Counted from the stretch's first letter, positions 44,984-55,524 are shown. The stretch: DNA of 64,000 bases from Streptomyces diastatochromogenes (GCA_026913215.1 JAPTYK010000001.1:5890001-5954000), one strand, 5' to 3'. The notes: generated from the sequence alone by a model not told the origin. Numbers and translations: made by a program.

Positions 44984-46425
44984 ATGGGATCCACCTCCGC
45001 ACACAACGGTGAGGGCCTCGGCCGTCGCGATCTGATCAAGCGTTCCGCCGCTATCGGTCTGATCTCCGTCCCGACGATGGGCTTCCTGTCCGCCTGCGCG
45101 AGCAGCGGCGACGGCGGCAACGAAAAGGTCGAGAAGGGCACGAAGTCCGAAAAGAACCCGCTCGGGGTGAACGAGTCGGCAGGGATGGAATTCGTCCTGT
45201 TCGACGGTGGATTCGGACAGCAGTACGCCAAGGACGCGATCAAGGTCTACGAGACCAACTACCCCAAGGCGAAGGTCAAGTTCACCCCACCCAGAAGATC
45301 ACCACCACGCTGCAGCCGCGCTTCAACGGCGGCACCCCGCCGGACCTCATCGACAACTCCGGCGCCGAGCAGATGGACATGGGCGTCCTCGTCGGCCAGA
45401 AGCAGCTGGCGGACCTCACGCCGCTGCTGGACGCGCCGTCCATCGACGACCCGAAGAAGAAGGTCCGCGACACCCTGCGGCCCGGCATCGTCGAGATGGG
45501 CCAGTTCGACGGCGACCCGGTGTGGATCCTGTACTACGCGTACACGGTCTACGGCGTCTGGTACTCGCAGAAGCTGCTCGACTCCCTCGACGCGAAGTAC
45601 CCCGAGACCTGGGACGAGATGCTGGCCGTCTGCGAGAAGGCCAAGAAGAAGGGCATCGCCGGCTGGACGTACGCCGGCAAGTACCCGTACTACGTCCCCT
45701 TCTCGCTGTACCCGATGATCGGCAAGGTCGGCGGGCGCGAGGTCCTCGACGCCATCGACAACCTGGAGCCGAAGGCCTGGGAGCACCCCGCGGTCAAGAC
45801 GTGTTTCGAGGCGTACTACGAGCTCGTCAAGAAGGGCTACATCCTCAAGGGCACCCCCGGCCTCGACCACATCCAGTCGCAGACCGCCTGGACCGAGGGC
45901 AAGGCGCTGTTCATCCCGAACGGCTCCTGGGTCGAGAACGAGGCCGCGAAGACCATGCCGGCCGACTTCAACCTGGCGGTGTCCGCCCCGACCGGCATCG
46001 ACTCCTCCGACAAGATGCCCTTCGGCACCATCTGGGCCTCCGGCGGCGAGCCCTTCATCGTCCCGGCCAAGGCGAAGAACCTGGAGGGCGGTCTGGAGCA
46101 GCTGCGCATCATGCTCAGCGAGGAGTCCTCCAAGAACTTCACCAAGACCGTGAAGTCCCTGACGGCCTTCAACGGCGGCACCGACGGCATCGAGCTGACC
46201 CCGGGCCTCAAGTCCGGCGTCGCCGCGCTGGAGAAGGCCGGCCAGAACGTCGTCAACCCGCGTCTCCAGGACTGGTACGTCGCGCTCCAGAAGGAGAAGA
46301 TCGGCGTCGCCGGCCTCGGCGAGATGATGGCGGGCCGCGCGACCCCGGCCGAGACGATCAAGAAGATCCAGAAGTTCGCCGATGAAGCGGCCAAGGACTC
46401 GAGCATCAAGCACTACAAGCACTGA
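44984..46425 (+). CDS. ngcE: N-acetylglucosamine/chitobiose-type ABC transporter, solute-binding lipoprotein
   Basis: About 480 residues. The signal region has both a twin-arginine motif (GRRDLIKRSAAIGL) and a lipobox (FLSAC, Cys about 37), so it is a Tat-exported lipoprotein. The mature part is a family 1 sugar-binding protein (DNSGAEQMDMGVLVGQ, TWTEGKALFIPNGSWVE). Gene order with two permeases, no ATPase and an adjacent ROK regulator matches NgcEFG, which imports GlcNAc and chitobiose and borrows the shared MsiK ATPase. ATG 44984 follows GAGGACTTG. One base is lost near 45288. Confidence 0.88.
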
Positions 46426-46530
46426 CGCACAGTGCCGGGGCCCCTTCCCGCCGACCGGGAGCGGGCCCCGGTTCCTTCGCGCGCGGCACCAGCGGCGCGC
46501 TTGGCGCGGGAAAGATCGGGGTCGGTAGGA

Positions 46531-47460
46531 ATGCAACACGGCAAGTACCGTTTCATCGTGGGGTTCCTGGCGGCCCCCCTCGCGCTCTACGCGCTGTTCG
46601 TCATCTGGCCGTTCATCCAGTCCATCTACTACTCGTTCACGGACTGGACCGGGCTGAGTCCCGATTTCACGATGGTCGGGTTCGACAACTACAGCAGAAT
46701 GCTGGACGACGAGATCTTCTGGAAATCGGTCCAGCACAGTCTGACCTTCGCGGTGGTATTGCCGCTGGTGACCGTGGGTCTCGCGCTCTTCTTCGCCTTC
46801 ATGCTCAATGTCGGCGGTCGGCGCCGGGGTGGCGCGGCGATCGCGGGTGTGCGCGGTTCCTCGTTCTACAAGATCGTCTATTTCTTCCCGCAGGTGCTGT
46901 CGATCGCGATCGTCGCGCTGCTCTTCCAGTTCGCGTACAACCCGAACAGCGGAGCCATCAATTCCGTATTGAAGGCCGTCGGTCTCGGCAGCATCCAGCC
47001 GGACTGGCTCGGTGATCCGGACCTCGCCCTCATCTGCGTGATGGCGGTCCTCGTCTGGTCCACGGTCGGATTCTTCGTCGTCCTCTTCTCGGCCGGCATG
47101 GCGTCCATTCCGAGGGACTTCTACGAGGCGGCCCTGCTCGACGGCGCCAACCGCTTCACCACCTTCTTCAAGATCACCCTGCCGCTGCTCTGGGACACCG
47201 TGCAGTCCGGGTGGATCTACATGGGCATCCTCGCGCTCGGCGCGGAGTCCTTCGCCGTCGTCCAGATCATGACCGTCGGCCCCAACGGCGGCGGGCCCGA
47301 CTTCTCCACCATCGTCCTTCCGCTGTACGTGTACCAGAAGGCGTTCCGGGACGGTCAGGCCGCCTACGCAACGACCATCGGTGTCGCGCTCCTCATCGTC
47401 ACGCTGGCCTTCGCGGCCATCGTGATGAAGGTGGGCCGGCGCGAGCGGCTGGAGTTCTGA
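46531..47460 (+). CDS. ngcF: Sugar ABC transporter permease
   Basis: An intact 309-residue membrane protein with six helices (FIVGFLAAPLALYALFVIWP; VVLPLVTVGLALFFAFML; ICVMAVLVWSTVGFFVVLF; IGVALLIVTLAFAAIVM). The ATPase-contact EAA loop reads EAALLDGANRFTTFFKITLP. ATG 46531 is used; a longer in-frame reading from 46432 lacks a ribosome site. The stop overlaps the ngcG start (TGATG). Confidence 0.9.
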   Translation: MQHGKYRFIVGFLAAPLALYALFVIWPFIQSIYYSFTDWTGLSPDFTMVGFDNYSRMLDDEIFWKSVQHSLTFAVVLPLVTVGLALFFAFMLNVGGRRRGGAAIAGVRGSSFYKIVYFFPQVLSIAIVALLFQFAYNPNSGAINSVLKAVGLGSIQPDWLGDPDLALICVMAVLVWSTVGFFVVLFSAGMASIPRDFYEAALLDGANRFTTFFKITLPLLWDTVQSGWIYMGILALGAESFAVVQIMTVGPNGGGPDFSTIVLPLYVYQKAFRDGQAAYATTIGVALLIVTLAFAAIVMKVGRRERLEF

Positions 47461-48398
47461 TGAAGACGACCGACACTGCCTCCACCGGCGTCGAGACCCC
47501 CGGCTCCCCGGCCGGCCCGGGACCCGCGGTCACCAAGATCGAGGCGCCCGCCGCGCGCAGGACCGCCAAGGCCGAGGGCGCGACCCTCAACGTCTTCTCG
47601 CACGGCGTCCTGATCATCTGGGCGATCATGGTCGTCATGCCGCTGCTCTGGGCGGTCATGACCTCCTTCAAGACCGACAAGGCGATCTTCACCTCCCCGT
47701 GGTCGCTGCCCGACGGCCTGCACTTCGAGAACTGGTCGCGCGCCTGGACCGAGGCGCACATGAGCGACTACTTCCTGAACACCCTCCTGGTGGTCGGAGG
47801 CTCGCTCGTCGGCACGCTCCTCTTCGGCTCGATGGCGGCCTACGTCCTGGCCCGCTTCGAGTTCCCGGGCAACCGCTTCATCTACTTCCTCTTCATCGGA
47901 GGGATGAGCTTCCCGATCATCCTGGCGCTCGTGCCGCTCTTCTACGTCATGCAGAACATGGCCCTGCTCAACACGCTGCACGGCCTGATCCTGGTCTACA
48001 TCGCGTACTCGCTGCCGTTCACCGTCTTCTTCCTCACGGCCTTCTTCCGCACCCTGCCGACCTCGGTGGCGGAGGCGGCCTTCGTCGACGGCGCCTCGCA
48101 CACCCGGACGTTCTTCCAGGTGATGCTGCCGATGGCCAAGCCCGGCCTCATCAGCGTCGGCATCTTCAACTTCCTCGGCCAGTGGAACCAGTACCTGCTG
48201 CCGACCGTGCTCAACACCGAGCCGGAGAAGAAGGTGCTCTCGCAGGGCCTCGTCCAGCTGGCCGTCAGCCAGGGCTACAAGGGCGACTGGTCCGGCCTCT
48301 TCGCCGGCCTGGTGATGGCCATGCTCCCGGTCCTCGCCGCGTACATCATCTTCCAGCGGCAGGTGGTGGCCGGACTGACCGCCGGCGCCGTGAAGTAA
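47460..48398 (+). CDS. ngcG: Sugar ABC transporter permease
   Basis: An intact 312-residue inner-membrane permease, partner of NgcF. After a 45-residue cytoplasmic Pro/Ala-rich stretch come six helices (LIIWAIMVVMPLLWAVMTSF; LLVVGGSLVGTLLFGSMAAY; FLFIGGMSFPIILALVPLFY) and the EAA loop EAAFVDGASHTRTFF. The ATG overlaps the ngcF stop. No ATPase gene follows, as expected for carbohydrate systems served by MsiK. A hairpin ends the operon before rok7B7. Confidence 0.9.
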   Translation: MKTTDTASTGVETPGSPAGPGPAVTKIEAPAARRTAKAEGATLNVFSHGVLIIWAIMVVMPLLWAVMTSFKTDKAIFTSPWSLPDGLHFENWSRAWTEAHMSDYFLNTLLVVGGSLVGTLLFGSMAAYVLARFEFPGNRFIYFLFIGGMSFPIILALVPLFYVMQNMALLNTLHGLILVYIAYSLPFTVFFLTAFFRTLPTSVAEAAFVDGASHTRTFFQVMLPMAKPGLISVGIFNFLGQWNQYLLPTVLNTEPEKKVLSQGLVQLAVSQGYKGDWSGLFAGLVMAMLPVLAAYIIFQRQVVAGLTAGAVK

Positions 48399-48422
48399 GC
48401 CCGCTGTCGCAGCCCTCCGGGC

Positions 48423-48444
48423 CCCCGGCGCACCCGCGCCGGGG
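48423..48444 (+). terminator. Hairpin after ngcG
   Basis: CCCCGGCGC-ACCC-GCGCCGGGG, a 9-base perfect stem 25 bases after the ngcG stop and 83 bases before the ROK gene. Confidence 0.65.
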
Positions 48445-48526
48445 CCCCGCGCGTGCGGTGACGCCCACCGTCCGACACTCAAGGCCTTGACGGGGACCAA
48501 GCCGAAAGAGTCCCCTTAGAGTTCAC

Positions 48527-49801
48527 ATGTTGGAGAAAACGGTGGGAGTGAGTGAGTCGATGGAGACTCCGGGGTCGCAGACGTCTCTGCACAGGGCCAA
48601 TCTCGAACGGGTCGTCCGGGCGGTGCGCATGGCCGGCTCGCTCACCCAGGCGGAGATCGCCCGGACGACGGGCCTCTCCGCCGCCACGGTCTCCAACATC
48701 GTGCGGGAGCTGAAGGACGGCGGCACCGTCGAGGTCACGCCCACCTCCGCGGGCGGCCGCCGGGCCCGCAGCGTCTCGCTCTCCGGGGACGCCGGCATCG
48801 TGATCGGCGTGGACTTCGGCCACACCCACCTGAGGGTCGCCGTCGGCAACCTCGCCCACCAGGTCCTCGCCGAGGAGGCGGAGCCGCTCGATGTGGACGC
48901 CTCCTCCGCCGAGGGCTTCGACCGGGCGGAGCAGCTGGTCAAGCGGCTGATCCGGGCCACCGGCATCGGCCCCGACAAGGTGATCGGCGTCGGCCTCGGC
49001 GTGCCGGGACCGATCGACGTCTCCTCCGGGACCCTCGGCTCGACCTCGATCTTGCCGGGCTGGAGCGGCATCAACCCCGCCGACGAGCTCTCCGGCCGGC
49101 TCGGCGTGCCCGTGCACGTCGACAACGACGCCAACCTCGGCGCGCTCGGCGAGCTGGTCTGGGGCAGCGGCCGGGGCGTCAAGGACCTCGCGTACATCAA
49201 GGTGGCCAGCGGCGTCGGTGCCGGGCTCGTCATCGACGGCCGGGTCTACCGGGGGCCCGGCGGCACCGCCGGCGAGATCGGGCACATCACCCTGGACGAG
49301 TCGGGCCCCGTCTGCCGCTGCGGCAACCGCGGCTGTCTGGAGACCTTCACCGCCGCCCGCTACGTGCTGCCGCTGCTCCAGCCGAGCCACGGCCCCGATC
49401 TGACGATGGAGCGGGTCGTCCAGCTGGCCCGGGAGGGCGACCCCGGCTGCCGCCGGGTGGTCGCCGACGTCGGACGGCACATCGGCAGCGGCATCGCGAA
49501 CCTCTGCAACCTCCTCAACCCCAGCCGGGTGGTGCTCGGCGGCGACATCGCCGAGGCCGGCGAGCTGGTCCTCGGGCCCATCCGGGACTCCGTCTCGCGG
49601 TACGCGATCCCCAGCGCCGCCCGGCAGCTCTCGCTGGCGCAGGGAGCCCTCGGCGGGCGCGCCGAGGTACTGGGCGCCCTCGCCCTCGTCCTGAGTGAAA
49701 TGGGTGATTCGACCCTGTTGGAGAGTGCGCTGCCCGCGCCGCCCAGAGCTCCCGCCTTGCCTTCACTTAGAGAACGAACACCACCGTTGCCATCTCGTTA
49801 A
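48527..49801 (+). CDS. rok7B7: ROK-family transcriptional regulator
   Basis: An intact ROK repressor of 424 codons. The N-terminal helix-turn-helix is LTQAEIARTTGLSAATVSNIV; the sugar-kinase-like domain has VIGVDFGHTHLRVAVGNL, the zinc motif CRCGNRGCLETF and EIGHITLDE. Position between ngcEFG and xylFGH identifies it as Rok7B7 (SCO6008 type), which controls the xylose operon and affects development and antibiotic production. The start is unsure: ATG 48527, GTG 48542 (after GGAG) and ATG 48560 are possible. The C-terminus ends in a Pro/Ala-rich tail. GGGGAC-N12-GTCCCC lies just upstream. Confidence 0.92.
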   Translation: MLEKTVGVSESMETPGSQTSLHRANLERVVRAVRMAGSLTQAEIARTTGLSAATVSNIVRELKDGGTVEVTPTSAGGRRARSVSLSGDAGIVIGVDFGHTHLRVAVGNLAHQVLAEEAEPLDVDASSAEGFDRAEQLVKRLIRATGIGPDKVIGVGLGVPGPIDVSSGTLGSTSILPGWSGINPADELSGRLGVPVHVDNDANLGALGELVWGSGRGVKDLAYIKVASGVGAGLVIDGRVYRGPGGTAGEIGHITLDESGPVCRCGNRGCLETFTAARYVLPLLQPSHGPDLTMERVVQLAREGDPGCRRVVADVGRHIGSGIANLCNLLNPSRVVLGGDIAEAGELVLGPIRDSVSRYAIPSAARQLSLAQGALGGRAEVLGALALVLSEMGDSTLLESALPAPPRAPALPSLRERTPPLPSR

Positions 49802-49821
49802 TAATTTACTTCTTGACGACA

Positions 49822-49864
49822 ACGTTGCGGCCGAGTTGACTTCGTGGCACCTCGGCCGCAACGT
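49822..49864. promoter_or_regulatory. 14-bp inverted repeat before xylF
   Basis: ACGTTGCGGCCGAG (49822-49835) and CTCGGCCGCAACGT (49851-49864) are exact complements around a 15-base loop, ending 28 bases before the xylF ATG. The arms could be an operator pair for Rok7B7, or the RNA could fold into a leader hairpin that regulates translation. Confidence 0.65.
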
Positions 49865-49892
49865 CGCGGCCTCGTCAGGGAGGCAACCCCAC

Positions 49893-50956
49893 ATGAACGC
49901 AGTGACGCGTCGTGCCGTCATAGCAACGGCCGCGGTCTCGATGGCCCTCTCGCTCGCCGCCTGCGGCCAGGCCGGCGGCGGCGACAAGGAAGACAAGGGC
50001 AGCTCGACGAAGATCGGTCTGCTCCTTCCGGAGAACAAGACCTCGCGCTACGAGTCCCTGGACAAGCCCCAGTTCGAGAAGGCCGTCAAGGCGGCCTGCT
50101 CCGACTGCGAGGTCGTCTACAACAACGCGGTCTCCGACGTCGTGAAGCAGAAGCAGCAGTTCGACCAGCTGATCGCCGACGGCGTCAAGGTCATCGCCCT
50201 CGACCCGGTCGACGCCACCAAGGCCGAGGGCTGGGTCAGGACGCGAAGGCCAAGGGCGTCAAGGTCGTCGCCTACGACCGTGCCGTCGCGGGCGCCGACG
50301 CCTACGTCAGCCACGACAACAACAAGGTCGGCGAGCTCCAGGGGCAGGCCCTCCTCGCCGCCCTCGGCGCCAAGGCCGCCACCGCCAACGTCGTGATGAT
50401 CAACGGCGACGAGAAGGACCCGAACGCCGCGCTGTTCAAGAAGGGCGCGCACGCCGCCCTCGACGGCAAGGTCGGCAAGATCGCCTACGAGGCCTCCGGC
50501 GAGTGGGACCCGAAGGTCGCCGGCGAGAAGATGTCCGCCGCGATCTCCTCGGTCGGCAAGGACAAGATCACCGCCGTCTACTCGGCCAACGACGGCATGG
50601 CCGGCGGCATCATCACCTCCCTGGAGAACGCCGGCATCAAGAACGTCCCGGTGGGCGGTCAGGACGCCGAGGTCGCGGGCATCCAGCGCATCATCGCCGG
50701 CACCCAGACCTTCACCATCTACAAGTCGCCGCTCCAGCTGGCCCCCGAGGCCGCCAAGTTCGCGGTGAACCTCCTCCAGGGCAAGGCGCTCGGCGCCCAG
50801 GGCGCGACCGACGGCGTGCCGTCCACGCTCTTCACCCCGGTCGTGGTCGACAAGACCAACATCCAGTCCACGGTGCTCAAGGACGGCATCTACAAGGCCG
50901 CCGACCTGTGCACGGCGGACCTCGCCGCCCAGTGCGGCGCGCTGGGCATCAAGTAA
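49893..50956 (+). CDS. xylF: Xylose-type ABC transporter, solute-binding lipoprotein
   Basis: A periplasmic-binding-protein family 2 (ribose/xylose) lipoprotein of about 354 residues. The signal peptide VIATAAVSMALSLAACG contains the lipobox LAAC. Sugar-binding features include KIGLLLPENKTSRYE, DGVKVIALDPVDATKAEG, YDRAVAGADAYVSHDN, MINGDEKDPNAALFKKG and VPVGGQDAEVAGIQRI, matching XylF. ATG 49893 follows AGGGAGGC. One C is missing near 50236 (GWVQDAKAKG). First gene of the xylFGH operon next to Rok7B7. Confidence 0.92.
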
Positions 50957-51235
50957 CCCCCAGCGCCTCCCCGCCGGGCCCCATCGGCCCCGCGTCACGG
51001 ATCCCGGCACCCGCCGCGCCCGGTCAGAGGCGCCGCCGCCCGCGTACAGAGGGTGAAGACCCTGGTAACCGGGCGGCGCACGGCGGCCGGATCCGTCCTC
51101 AGCCCGTCCGGCCCCGGCCGACCCAGACCCGCTGTCGGTCCGGGGGCCGGACGAGCCCAGCCCCCCTCGAAACTTCGGCGCCGCACGACGGCGCGACATG
51201 CCGTCGCCCTCCGGGCGGCGAAGGAGTTGGTTCAC

Positions 51236-52015
51236 GTGTCCCAGACGCCCGTGCTGGCGTTGCGTGGGATCTTCAAGCGATTCGGAGCGGTCCAGGTCCT
51301 CTCCGGTGTCGATCTCGAAGTCCACGCAGGAGAGGTCGTCGCGCTCGTCGGCGACAACGGAGCGGGAAAGTCCACGCTGGTCAAGACGATCGCCGGCGTG
51401 CACCCCATCGACGAGGGCGTCATCGAGTGGGAGGGCGAGCGCGTCGAGATCCAGCGCCCGCACGACTCCCAGAACCTCGGTGTCGCGACCGTCTACCAGG
51501 ACCTCGCGCTCTGCGACAACCTCGACGTCGTCGCCAACCTGTTCCTCGGCCGCGAGATCAAGAAGGGCGGCGTCCTCGACGAGGTCGCCATGGAGAAGCG
51601 GGCCAAGGACCTGCTCTCCACCCTCTCCATCCGCATCCCCAGCGTCCGCATCCCCGTCGCCGCCCTCTCCGGTGGCCAGCGGCAGGTCGTCGCCATCGCC
51701 CGCGCCCTGGTCGGCGACCCCAAGATCGTGATCCTGGACGAGCCCACCGCCGCGCTCGGCGTCGAGCAGACCGCGCAGGTCCTCGACCTGGTCGAGCGGC
51801 TGCGCGAGCAGGGTCTCGGCGTCATCCTCATCAGCCACAACATGGCCGACGTGAAGGCCGTCGCCGACACCGTCGCCGTGCTCCGCCTGGGCCGCAACAA
51901 CGGCACCTTCCCGGTGGCCACCACCACGCACGAAGAGATCATCGCCGCGATCACCGGAGCCACGGACAACGCCGTGACCCGCCGCCAGGCCCGCAACGCG
52001 GAGGTAGCGAAGTGA
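51236..52015 (+). CDS. xylG: Sugar ABC transporter ATP-binding protein, single cassette
   Basis: An intact ABC ATPase of 259 residues: Walker A GDNGAGKST, Q-loop VYQDLALCDNL, signature LSGGQRQ, Walker B VILDEPTAALG and the switch His in LISHN. Enteric XylG and most ribose-type ATPases have two tandem cassettes (about 500 residues); this one has a single cassette, so it must work as a homodimer. GTG 51236 follows AAGGAG. The 279-base gap after xylF has no gene. The stop overlaps the xylH GTG (GTGA). Confidence 0.92.
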   Translation: MSQTPVLALRGIFKRFGAVQVLSGVDLEVHAGEVVALVGDNGAGKSTLVKTIAGVHPIDEGVIEWEGERVEIQRPHDSQNLGVATVYQDLALCDNLDVVANLFLGREIKKGGVLDEVAMEKRAKDLLSTLSIRIPSVRIPVAALSGGQRQVVAIARALVGDPKIVILDEPTAALGVEQTAQVLDLVERLREQGLGVILISHNMADVKAVADTVAVLRLGRNNGTFPVATTTHEEIIAAITGATDNAVTRRQARNAEVAK

Positions 52016-53309
52016 GCACCACCCCCAGCACCTCCGAGGACACCGTGCCCGAGCCGCGCGCGGGCGAGGAGGCGGCCCCGGCCGCCGCCGCGATCCCCGC
52101 CGTCGACCCCCGCCTCCTCGTCCGCGAGCAGGGCTTCAAGGGCTACGTCGACGAGTTCAAGCGCAAGATCCGCTCCGGCGAGATCGGCTCGCTGCCCGTC
52201 GTCGTCGGCCTGATCGTCATCGGCGTCGTCTTCCAGGCCCTCACCGGCAACTTCATCACCTCGTACAACCTCGACCAGATCACGCTGTACGCGGTCGGCC
52301 CCGGCATCATGGCCGTCGGCATCGTCTTCGTGCTGCTGCTCGGCGAGATCGACCTCGCCGTCGGCTCCGTGGCGGGCCTGGCCGGCTCGGTCTGGGGCGT
52401 CCTCGGCACCGACATGCCCGACGGCCTCGCCATCCTCCTCGGCATCCTGTCCGGCACCCTGCTCGGCGCCTTCCACGGCATCGTCTTCGCCAAGATCGGC
52501 GTGCCCGCCTTCGTCGTCACCCTCGCCGGCTTCCTCGGCTGGGCCGGCCTGCAGACCTGGGTGATGGGGGACAAGTCCACCATCCCCACCCCGATCGGCA
52601 GCTTCGTCGAGGACCTCACCAAGTACTACTTCTCCGACGTCGCCGCCGCCTACGGCCTCGCCGTCGCCGTCATCGCCGGCTTCTACCTCGCCCAGCTGCG
52701 CGACTCCCGCCGCCGCAGGGCCGCCGGGCTGCCGCACCGCCCGCAGAGCGAGATGATCCTGCGCACCGCCGTCCTCGCGGTCCTGGTCCTCGTCGCCGCG
52801 TACGGCTTCAACCAGGAGAAGGGCCTGCCGCTCTCCTGGTGATCTTCCTGGTGATCCTGCTCGCCACCGACTTCGTCCTGCGCCGCACCACGTACGGCCG
52901 CCAGGTCTTCGCGGTCGGCGGCGGCATCGAGGCCGCCCGCCGCGCCGGCATCAGCGTGGACTGGATCCGGATCTCGGTCTTCATGATCTCCGGCACGCTG
53001 GGCGCCGTCGGCGGCCTCTTCCTCGCCTCCGCGACCGGCGGCGCCGACCGCTCCCTCGGCGGCGGCAACCAGCTGATGATGTGCATCGCCGCCGCCGTCA
53101 TCGGCGGCACGTCCCTGTTCGGCGGACGCGGCAAGGTCTGGTCGGCGCTCCTGGGCATCCTGGTCATCCAGTCGATCGTCCAGGGCCTCAACCAGATGAA
53201 CCTGTCCTCGAACGCGATCCAGTACATGATCACCGGAGCGGTCCTGCTCATCGCGGTGATCATCGACTCGGTCTCCCGCCGCACGCAGAAGACCGCCGGA
53301 CGCGCGTAA
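52012..53309 (+). CDS. xylH: Xylose-type ABC transporter permease
   Basis: A branched-chain/ribose-type permease of about 432 residues with roughly ten membrane helices (VVVGLIVIGVVFQALTGNFI; GIMAVGIVFVLLLGEIDLAV; VFMISGTLGAVGGLFLASA). A 45-residue Ala/Pro/Glu-rich cytoplasmic N-terminus precedes the first helix. The ATPase-contact region is GRQVFAVGGGIEAARRAGIS. One base is lost near 52841, between GLPLSW and VIFLVILLATDF. The GTG start overlaps the xylG stop, and a GAAA-loop hairpin ends the operon. Confidence 0.92.
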
Positions 53310-53322
53310 CCCCTGTCACACC

Positions 53323-53352
53323 AGCCCGGCACCGGGAAACCGGTGCCGGGCT
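53323..53352 (+). terminator. Terminator after xylH
   Basis: AGCCCGGCACCGG-GAAA-CCGGTGCCGGGCT: perfect 13-base stem closed by a GAAA tetraloop, 14 bases after the xylH stop. Confidence 0.85.
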
Positions 53353-53541
53353 CCGGCGCGTCCGGAGCAGTGTCGGGAACACGTACGAACCGGGCACGCG
53401 CGCGTGCGGAGCCGTACAGATCATCGGCTTGTCGGCCGTGCGGGTGATGCCACACCCCCCGGCCCGATGCCCACGATCCAAGACGGAACATTAGACTCGA
53501 CAAATCGGCAAGCTCGACCAGCTCAAAGCAAGGAGGAACGG

Positions 53542-55459
53542 GTGGCTCTGCTGACCCGTATCAGGGGACCGCGAGATCTGGACCGGCTCTCCCCGGAGCA
53601 GCTGGACCAGCTGGCCGACGAGATCAGGACGTTCCTCGTGGACGCCGTCTCCAAGACCGGCGGGCACCTCGGCCCCAACCTCGGTGTGGTCGAGCTGACC
53701 ATCGCCCTGCACCGGGTGTTCGATTCCCCGAAGGACAAGGTCCTCTGGGACACCGGCCACCAGAGCTACGTCCACAAGCTCCTCACCGGGCGCCAGGACT
53801 TCTCGAAGCTCAAGATGAAGGGCGGCCTCTCCGGCTACCCCTCGCAGGCCGAGTCCGAGCACGACGTCATCGAGAACTCGCACGCCTCCACCGTCCTCGG
53901 CTGGGCCGACGGCCTGGCCAAGGCGAACGAGGTCCTGAAGAAGGACGACCACGTCGTCGCCGTCATCGGCGACGGCGCCCTCACCGGCGGCATGGCCTGG
54001 GAGGCGCTGAACAACATCGCCGCCGCCAAGGACCGCCCGCTCGTCATCGTCGTCAACGACAACGAGCGCTCCTACGCGCCCACCATCGGCGGCCTCGCCA
54101 ACCACCTGGCCACCCTGCGCACCACCGACGGCTACGAGCGCTTCCTCGCCCGCGGCAAGGACATCCTGGAGCGCACCCCCGTCGTCGGGAAGCCGCTCTA
54201 CGAGACCCTGCACGGCGCCAAGAAGGGCCTCAAGGACTTCATCGCCCCGCAGGGCATGTTCGAGGACCTCGGCCTCAAGTACGTCGGCCCCATCGACGGC
54301 CACGACATCGAGGCCCTGGAGTCCGCCCTCACGCGCGCCAAGCGCTTCGGCGGCCCCGTGATCGTCCACTGCCTCACCGAGAAGGGCCGCGGCTATCAGC
54401 CCGCCCTCCAGGACGAGGCCGACCGCTTCCACGCCGTCGGCAAGATCCACCCCGACACCGGCCTGCCCATCGCCTCCTCCGGCGCCGACTGGACCGGCGT
54501 CTTCGCCGAGGAGATGGTCGCGCTCGGCAAGGAGCGCGAGGACATCGTCGCCATCACCGCGGCCATGCTCCAGCCCGTCGGTCTCGACAAGTTCGCCAAG
54601 GCCTTCCCCGAGCGGGTCTTCGACGTCGGCATCGCCGAGCAGCACGGCGCGGTCTCCGCCGCCGGCCTCGCCACCGGGGGCCTCCACCCGGTCTTCGCGG
54701 TCTACGCGACCTTCCTCAACCGCGCCTTCGACCAGGTCCTGATGGACGTGGCCCTGCACAAGTGCGGCGTCACCTTCGTCCTGGACCGGGCCGGCATCAC
54801 CGGCACCGACGGCGCCTCGCACAACGGCATGTGGGACATGTCGATCCTCCAGGTCGTGCCCGGCCTGCGGCTCGCCGCCCCGCGCGACGCCGACCAGGTC
54901 CGCGCCCAGCTGCGCGAGGCCGTCGAGGTCACCGACGCCCCCACCGTGGTCCGCTTCTCCAAGGGCGCGGTCGGCCCGGCCGTCCCAGCCTGCGCCGCGT
55001 CGGCGGCATGGACGTGCTCCGCGAGTCCGGCTCGGAGCGGCCCGACGTCCTCCTGGTCTCGGTGGGCGCCCTGGCCCCATGTGCCTGGAGATCGCCGAGC
55101 TCCTGGAGCGGCAGGGCATCTCCACCACCGTGGTCGACCCCCGCTGGGTCAAGCCCGTCGACGAGGCCCTCGCCCCGCTCGCCGAGCAGCACCGGGTGGT
55201 CGTCACCGTCGAGGACAACAGCCGCGTCGGCGGTGTCGGCTCGGCCGTCGCCCAGGCCCTGCGCGACGCCGGCGTCGACGTGCCGCTGCGTGACTTCGGC
55301 ATCCCGCCGCGCTTCCTCGACCACGCCTCCCGCGGCGAGGTCCTGGCCGAGATCGGGCTGACCGCCCCGGACATCGCCCGTCAGGTCACCGGTCTGGTCT
55401 CGCGGCTCGACGGCAGGTTCGAGAGCAGCGCGCAGGCCGTGGAGCCCGCCCGCGACTGA
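53542..55459 (+). CDS. dxs: 1-deoxy-D-xylulose-5-phosphate synthase
   Basis: Thiamine-diphosphate enzyme of the MEP isoprenoid pathway, about 640 residues. Landmarks: WDTGHQSYVHKLLTGR, the ThDP motif GDGALTGGMAWEALNN...VVNDNE, GVGG in the C-terminal half, the glutamate region FDVGIAEQHGAV and RAGITGTDGASHNG. GTG 53542 follows AAGGAGG. Bases are lost near 54985 and 55075. This is one of two dxs genes usual in Streptomyces (SCO6013 type); its place after xylFGH may be chance or may reflect pentose input. Confidence 0.95.
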
Positions 55460-55486
55460 CGGACCCCGTCACCCGGCGTCACCTCT

Positions 55487-55524
55487 GGGCCGGTCGGATC
55501 ACTCTTCGGAGTGCCGACCGGCCC
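55487..55524 (+). terminator. Terminator after dxs with UUCG tetraloop
   Basis: GGGCCGGTCGG pairs with CCGACCGGCCC; an inner CACTC-TTCG-GAGTG stem closes it with a two-base bulge, and TTT follows. The TTCG loop makes an extra-stable RNA hairpin. Confidence 0.85.
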
